Positions 59,529-64,000 of a stretch of 64,000 bases of DNA are shown here, in pieces. Position numbers and translations under genes: made by a program. Source of the stretch: Streptomyces sp. CNQ-509 (GTDB lineage Bacteria; Actinomycetota; Actinomycetes; Streptomycetales; Streptomycetaceae); NCBI RefSeq assembly GCF_001011035.1, contig NZ_CP011492.1:310001-374000 (forward strand), given 5' to 3'. The notes under the pieces are model-generated. The model had not been told where the DNA came from, made no database searches, and saw only the letters and a list, made by a program, of their open reading frames with translations. Within the stretch, counting starts at the first letter, position 1. Each line of letters starts with the position of its first letter.

Positions 59529-61661
59529 TCAGGCGATCGTGAGCGTGCAGCGCGCTTCGGCCAGGGAGCTGCTGCCCGCGTACACGTCGATCCGGCCCGG
59601 CTCCACGACGTACCGTCCGGCCGTGTCGTTGGTCCAGAAGCCGAGGTCCTCTGCGCCGAGTGTGAAGCGCACGGTGCGCTTCTCCCCGGGGCCCAGGGTG
59701 ACACGGGAGAAGCCGCGCAGCCGGCGCACCGGCTGGGCGATGCTCGCCACCGGGTCGTGCACGTAGAGCTGCACCACCTCGTCACCGGCGCGCTCGCCGG
59801 TGTTGGTGACGTCGACCTCGATCCCGATGCGCTCGCCCCGTTCGAGGGCCCCGGTGGTGACCGTGTCCCGGACGGGCCGGGGCTGCCCGGTGCGGAAAAC
59901 GGTGTAGCTGAGGCCGTGGCCGAAGGGGAACTGCGGCCCGTCGGCCACGTCGAGGTACTTCGAGGTGTACTTCTCCGCCGGGTCGTACGGACGCCCGGTG
60001 CTCTCCCGGTTGTAGTAGAGAGGGATCTGCCCGACGGAGCGGGGGAAGGTCACCGGGAGCTTGCCGCCGGGGTTCACCGCGCCGAAGAGCACGTCGGCGA
60101 CGGCGTTGCCCGCCTCGATGCCCGGGTGCCATGCCTCCAGCAGGGCCGGGACCTCGCCGGACCAGTCGCCGATCGTCAATGGCCGTCCGTTGACCAGGAC
60201 GACCGCGAACGGCTTGCCGGTGGCCGCGACCGCGGCGATGAGCTCCCGCTGCCCGGCGGGCAGCGAGATGTCGCTGCGCACGGCGGCCTCGCCGCTCAGT
60301 TCCGCGGCCTCGCCGACCACGACGACGGTGGCGTCGGCGGCCCCGGCCGCGGCAGCGGCCTCCGCGGGGTCCGCACCGGCGTGGGCGACCTCCGCGCCGG
60401 GGGCAGCGGCACGTACCGCGTCGAGGACGCTGACGGAAGGGAACCGCCGGCAGCCGGGACCGGCCCAGGTGCCGTGCAGGTCGGTGGAGTCCGCGAACGG
60501 GCCGACCACGGCGAGGGAGCGGAGGCCGCGGTCCAGGGGCAGGACGCCGTCGTTCTTCATCAGCACCATGGAGCGGGTGGCGGTCTCGCGCGCCGCGGCG
60601 CGTGCCTCGGGGGTCGGCCCGTCGATGGCCGCGTCCTCGTCCGTGTACGGGTCGTCGAAGAGGCCGAGCGTGAACTTCAGGTGCAGCACGCGCGCGACCG
60701 CGTCGTCGATCCGGTCCTCCCTGATCCGTCCGGCCGCGAGCAGTTGCGCGCCGTGGGTGGCGATACGGGTGCTGACCATCTCCATGTCGATGCCCGCCGT
60801 CAGGGCCAGCCGCCCGGCGTCGGCGCCGTCAGCGGCGTACCCGTGCGCGATCAGCTCCTCGACGCCGGTGTAGTCGCTGACGACGAGTCCGTCGAAGCCC
60901 CACTCCTCCTTGAGGATGCCGGTGAGGGTGTGCGAGTTGCCGTGCGCGGGGACGCCGCTGACGGTGTTGAAGGCCGCCATGACGGTGGCCACGCCGGCGT
61001 CCACGGCCGCCTTGAACGGCGGCAGGTAGTGGTTGCGCAGCCGTTGTTCGGATACGTCCACCGTGTTGTAGTCGCGCCCGCCCTCGGCACCGCCGTACGC
61101 CACGAAGTGCTTGGCGCAGGCCGCCAGGCTGCCGTCGGCGGCCAGGTCGTCGCCCTGGTAGCCGCGGACCTTGGCGGCGGCGAGCTCACCGTTCAGGTAC
61201 GGGTCCTCGCCGCAGCTCTCGGCGATCCGGCCCCAGCGGGGATCGTGGGTGACGTCCATCATCGGCGAGAAGGTCCAGCGCACTCCGTTGGAGCGGGCCT
61301 CCTTCGCCGAAACCACGGCGTCGCGCTCGACGACCGCGGGATCGAACGCGGCGGCCTGCGCGAGCGGGATGGGAAAGGTGGTCCAGAAGCCGTGGATGAT
61401 GTCCTGGGCGAACAGCAGCGGGATCCCCAGCCTGGACTCCTCCACGGCCATCCGCTGCAGGGAGTTGGTGTGCCGTGCCCCGTGCAGGTTGAGCACCGAG
61501 CCGAGCAGGCCGGCCCGGGCCGCCCGCTCGACCTCCTCCGTCTGGCCGCCGCCGGGGCCGGTCGCCCCGGTCCAGGTCAACTGCTGGAGCTGGCCCAGTT
61601 TCTCCTCGACGGTCATCCTGCTGATCAGGTCCTTGACCTTGCCTTCGTGCGGTCCGAGCAT
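59529..61661 (-). CDS. GH3 beta-glucosidase (BglX-like)
   Basis: A 710-residue enzyme. ATG at 61661 is preferred; AGAGGA lies 12 nt upstream, a little far. The GH3 barrel shows PLLFAQDIIHGFWTTFP, AKHFVAYGGAEGGRDY and the nucleophile region GLVVSDYTGVEE. The alpha/beta sandwich and the fibronectin-III-like C-terminal domain (DEVVQLYVHDPVASIAQPVR) are complete. No signal peptide, so cytoplasmic. It probably removes beta-linked glucose or xylose from imported oligosaccharides. Confidence 0.93.
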   Translation of the reverse strand: MLGPHEGKVKDLISRMTVEEKLGQLQQLTWTGATGPGGGQTEEVERAARAGLLGSVLNLHGARHTNSLQRMAVEESRLGIPLLFAQDIIHGFWTTFPIPLAQAAAFDPAVVERDAVVSAKEARSNGVRWTFSPMMDVTHDPRWGRIAESCGEDPYLNGELAAAKVRGYQGDDLAADGSLAACAKHFVAYGGAEGGRDYNTVDVSEQRLRNHYLPPFKAAVDAGVATVMAAFNTVSGVPAHGNSHTLTGILKEEWGFDGLVVSDYTGVEELIAHGYAADGADAGRLALTAGIDMEMVSTRIATHGAQLLAAGRIREDRIDDAVARVLHLKFTLGLFDDPYTDEDAAIDGPTPEARAAARETATRSMVLMKNDGVLPLDRGLRSLAVVGPFADSTDLHGTWAGPGCRRFPSVSVLDAVRAAAPGAEVAHAGADPAEAAAAAGAADATVVVVGEAAELSGEAAVRSDISLPAGQRELIAAVAATGKPFAVVLVNGRPLTIGDWSGEVPALLEAWHPGIEAGNAVADVLFGAVNPGGKLPVTFPRSVGQIPLYYNRESTGRPYDPAEKYTSKYLDVADGPQFPFGHGLSYTVFRTGQPRPVRDTVTTGALERGERIGIEVDVTNTGERAGDEVVQLYVHDPVASIAQPVRRLRGFSRVTLGPGEKRTVRFTLGAEDLGFWTNDTAGRYVVEPGRIDVYAGSSSLAEARCTLTIA

Positions 61662-61793
61662 GTGAATCCGAAGTCCTCTTGCCTTGGTGACGCGCCCCCG
61701 CGGGGTCACCGCGGGGTTGCGAGCGCATACATACGGAAGTCGTGGCGCCCCCGTGGGCCCGCGTATCTGGATGCCGCGGGCCCACGGGGCCCG

Positions 61794-63554
61794 TCAGCCC
61801 CGGTGCACGGTGAACTCCCGCCGTCCCACGCGCAGCAGCGTCCGGCCGCCTTCCACCGAGACCTTCGCCCCCGTGCAGCGGGCGGGTCCGTCGACGGCCA
61901 CGACCGCCTCGTCTCCGAGCGCCCGGGAAGCCACCCGCCCGTCCGCGATCTCGCTGATCTCCGCGGTGGCGTACGCGATCCGCAGGCCGCCCGCCCGGAC
62001 CCCGAGCGGCAGCATCGCCGCGCCGCGCCCCGGCAGGTGCAGCCGCTCACCGCCGAAGAGGGGCTTGCCGCGCTCGGCGGCGGTGACGTCCTGCCCGTAT
62101 CCGGGGGAGATGCTGAAGGCGTGCAGCAGCCGCCCGCGGTCGCCGTCGGCCGTGGTGAGCAGGAAGACGCCGGGCAGCTTCGCATCGTGGGTGAAGCGCG
62201 GCTCCGCGCCGAGCCTGCGCAGCGCCGCCGTCCAGAACCCGAGGTCGCAGCGGTACGTGCTGGTGACGACGACCGCCCGGCCCGCCCCGACGGGAATGTC
62301 GAATCCGCAGCCCTGGCCCGTGGACAGCTCACGCAGCACGGCGTCGGCGCCGCTCCCGGGACTCGCCGTGCACAGTTGCGCCTTGGGTACCCGGATCTCG
62401 GCGCGCGGTGCGGCCCTTCCGTGCGCGGTCACCGAGGGGGAGAACCGGTTCGCGTCCGTCAGGGTCCTGCCGGGCGTCAGCCCGAGCGCGGCACGCAGGC
62501 CGGTCGACGGGCGGCCGGACATGTCCTTGCCCGGCAGCAGACCGGAGAGCAGCAGCTTGCCGCCCGCCCGGAGATAGCGCACCAGGCGCCGCTGGACCAC
62601 GGTGTCCAGGTACTCGCCGGTGGCCGGCCCGGGGACGGGTGTGCGGGCGGGGTCGAGATCACCGGCCTGCAGGTCGACGCTGCGGTAGCGGTAGCCGCCC
62701 AGCAGCATGCCGCGGATGGGCGCGCCGCGGGGGCCGGAGCCCCGTACGGGTTCGACGTCGCTCACCACGGCCCGCACAGCGTCGGTGTCGGGGTGGTACT
62801 CGGTCAGGTAGTGGTCCGGTACGAAGCCGAGCGCGAGGTCGTCGTACTCCGCCCGCATTCCAATCTCGTTGTCGAGCTGGCAGGCGATGATGCCCGGCCG
62901 GCCGTCGGCGCGCAGCCGCCGGGCGATGACCGGCATGACGGCGTCGTACCAGCGGCGGGCTTCCTCCAGGAACGCGGGCGCGAGGTGGTCGACGGCGGGC
63001 GTGGTGGCGTCAGCGCCGTGCCAGCCCTTGGGGTTGATCTCCGGGTGCTCCCTGCGCACCCGTTCCGGCACTCCCCCGCCCTTCAGCTCGGCCATGGTGA
63101 ACGGGCCGGGCCGGACGACGGCGTCGAAGCCGTTCTCGATGCACAGGTCGGGGAAGGCGCCGAGGTCGCGCTCGGGCCGGGTGCGTCCGGTGACGTCGAT
63201 GCGGCCGTCCGGTGTCTCGTGCCACATCCAGGGGATGTACGTGGCGATGGCGTTGAGCCCGGCCGTCTTGGCCTTGTCGAGCCGGGACCGCCAGTCGCCG
63301 CACTTGAGCCGGAAGTGGGGGATCTCCCCGCCCAGGACGAGCGCGGGCCCGCCGTCGATGTGGATCTGCTTGTTCCGGTACGTGACGGGGCCGGCCGCAC
63401 GCCGCGTACCGGCCGCGGCGGCGGGCGCGGGCGACGAGGCGGCGGCCGACGCCTCCGGGGCGCCGCCGAGGACGCCGGGCGTGGTCACGGCGGCGGCGCC
63501 GAGGCCGCCGAGGACCGTTCTGCGGCTGGGGGTGATGGCCGGCGGGGTGCTCAT
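61794..63554 (-). CDS. GH35-like beta-galactosidase-related protein, apparently shortened
   Basis: A 586-residue Tat substrate (SRRTVLGGLG). Residues 60–265 look like the first half of a GH35 barrel (LVLGGEIPHFRL, TYIPWMWHETPDG, acid/base CQLDNEIG with Glu230). Near residue 270 (about 62745) the sequence passes through Pro/Gly/Arg-rich residues straight into a GATase-like domain (RGMLLGGYRYRSVDL … VQRRLVRYLRAGGKLLLSGL). The second half of the barrel, with the expected nucleophile Glu, is not there. Either an in-frame deletion or a variant without that catalytic half. ATGA overlap with the gene at 63551. Confidence 0.75.
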   Translation of the reverse strand: MSTPPAITPSRRTVLGGLGAAAVTTPGVLGGAPEASAAASSPAPAAAAGTRRAAGPVTYRNKQIHIDGGPALVLGGEIPHFRLKCGDWRSRLDKAKTAGLNAIATYIPWMWHETPDGRIDVTGRTRPERDLGAFPDLCIENGFDAVVRPGPFTMAELKGGGVPERVRREHPEINPKGWHGADATTPAVDHLAPAFLEEARRWYDAVMPVIARRLRADGRPGIIACQLDNEIGMRAEYDDLALGFVPDHYLTEYHPDTDAVRAVVSDVEPVRGSGPRGAPIRGMLLGGYRYRSVDLQAGDLDPARTPVPGPATGEYLDTVVQRRLVRYLRAGGKLLLSGLLPGKDMSGRPSTGLRAALGLTPGRTLTDANRFSPSVTAHGRAAPRAEIRVPKAQLCTASPGSGADAVLRELSTGQGCGFDIPVGAGRAVVVTSTYRCDLGFWTAALRRLGAEPRFTHDAKLPGVFLLTTADGDRGRLLHAFSISPGYGQDVTAAERGKPLFGGERLHLPGRGAAMLPLGVRAGGLRIAYATAEISEIADGRVASRALGDEAVVAVDGPARCTGAKVSVEGGRTLLRVGRREFTVHRG

Positions 63555-64000
63555 ATCCCGAAGTCCTCCTTGGCCAGCAGCGGCTTGAGGGTGCGGCGGA
63601 AACCGCCGGTGCGGAACGGGCGCTGGAGCAGGCCGGGCCTGAGCACCTGGGCGAGCGCGGCGGCGAACATGCCCTGGTCCAGGGAGAGCATCCGGTCGCT
63701 GACCCTGCCCGTGCCGACGTTGACGGAGTCGTAGAAGCCGTAGCCGTCCTCGTAGGCGTCGAAGTCGCGGGCGATGCGCCTGAGGTTGTCGAAGGCGTAC
63801 CGCGGCGCGACCATGAGCGCCATCGCGGCGGCGTGCGGGGTGACGACCCCGTTGGTGTAGGCAGAGGGGTCCGGCTTCGGCTCGCCGTACGGCACGTAGG
63901 TGCGGTCGGTGTTGGAGCAGTAGCCCTCGGGCGAGATACCGAAGTACTGCACCCCGTACTCCTGGTAGCCGCCCTCGGGCACGTTGGCCGGCGAGAAGCC
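63551..64000 (-). CDS. Glucoamylase-type (PF10091-like) protein, partial (5' part outside window)
   Basis: The C-terminal 149 codons are present; the frame is open to the window edge. It reads VPEGGYQEYGVQYFGISPEG, VVTPHAAAMALMVAPRYAFD, YEDGYGFYDSVNVGTGRVSD and LSLDQGMFAAALAQVLR, the (alpha/alpha)6 C-terminal signature of the glycoamylase family (GH144/GH162-type beta-glucan enzymes and relatives). It overlaps the GH35-like start by 4 bp, so it is upstream in the same operon. Substrate not deducible from this part. Confidence 0.85.
   Translation of the reverse strand, partial: GFSPANVPEGGYQEYGVQYFGISPEGYCSNTDRTYVPYGEPKPDPSAYTNGVVTPHAAAMALMVAPRYAFDNLRRIARDFDAYEDGYGFYDSVNVGTGRVSDRMLSLDQGMFAAALAQVLRPGLLQRPFRTGGFRRTLKPLLAKEDFGI

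Noticed and set aside
1..64000. tRNA, rRNA and CRISPR arrays
   Set aside because: Looked for by eye on both strands. No cloverleaf-like sequence with a CCA-proximal TTCGA loop and no regularly spaced repeats were recognised; a tRNAscan or CRISPR search could still find something missed.

Overview
The window is high-GC actinobacterial DNA with short intergenic gaps, strong third-position GC bias, frequent GTG starts and 4-bp ATGA/GTGA gene overlaps. A second, diverged EF-Tu gene, sbcCD, many one-component regulators and Tat/lipoprotein secreted enzymes point to Streptomyces or a close relative. From memory, the order tuf – uracil-DNA glycosylase – two fabG-like genes resembles the SCO13xx region of S. 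coelicolor. That would put the window near a chromosome arm; it is an inference and was not checked.

Layout. 1–2.5 kb: an NCS1 permease (cut by the window edge) diverging from its probable PucR regulator. 2.5–10.7 kb: a worn accessory stretch with an IS481-type remnant, a TetR/SDR pair, a frameshifted deazaflavin-reductase gene, truncated hypotheticals, an MFS pump with a CGNR zinc-finger regulator, and the 3' remains of a Qat anti-phage system (qatC' and a frameshifted qatD). 10.7–34 kb: mostly intact housekeeping and accessory genes: DUF1990, GNAT, a trans-sulfuration enzyme with an Lrp regulator, a DUF885 peptidase, sbcC/sbcD, YigZ, a CoA-binding protein, YbaK, an XRE-cupin regulator with an EamA transporter, hexapeptide acyltransferases, a thioesterase, an MFS pump, a spermidine-synthase-like protein, diverged EF-Tu, an AlkD-like glycosylase, TVP38, UppP and CapA. 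34–42.6 kb: a frameshift-fused FAD monooxygenase/Gfo-Idh pair, a lipoprotein gene ending at a MITE-like element, Ung, a peptide-type substrate-binding lipoprotein, two SDRs, and a DUF3037–HipA-like kinase pair. 42.8–56.4 kb: an NPCBM sulfatase, then alternating intact genes (a TetR/quinone reductase pair with clear operators, a Ser/Thr kinase, a GT-C-like membrane protein, PhoX, an epimerase) and gene wreckage. 56.4–64 kb: one minus-strand block with a GH13 enzyme, a sulfatase, GH3, a GH35-like protein and a glucoamylase-type protein (cut by the edge). This looks like a glycan-degradation operon.

Two window-wide patterns stand out. At least twelve genes have a TANNNT hexamer ending only 6–8 nt before the start codon, with no Shine-Dalgarno sequence, as expected for leaderless transcripts. 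There are also several islands of truncated genes. I do not see a clear wholly new system. The best leads are the glycan operon with its shortened GH35-like protein, the 44-codon ORF and hairpin upstream of the diverged EF-Tu gene, the DUF3037–HipA pair, and the decayed Qat locus. No tRNA, rRNA or CRISPR array was recognised.
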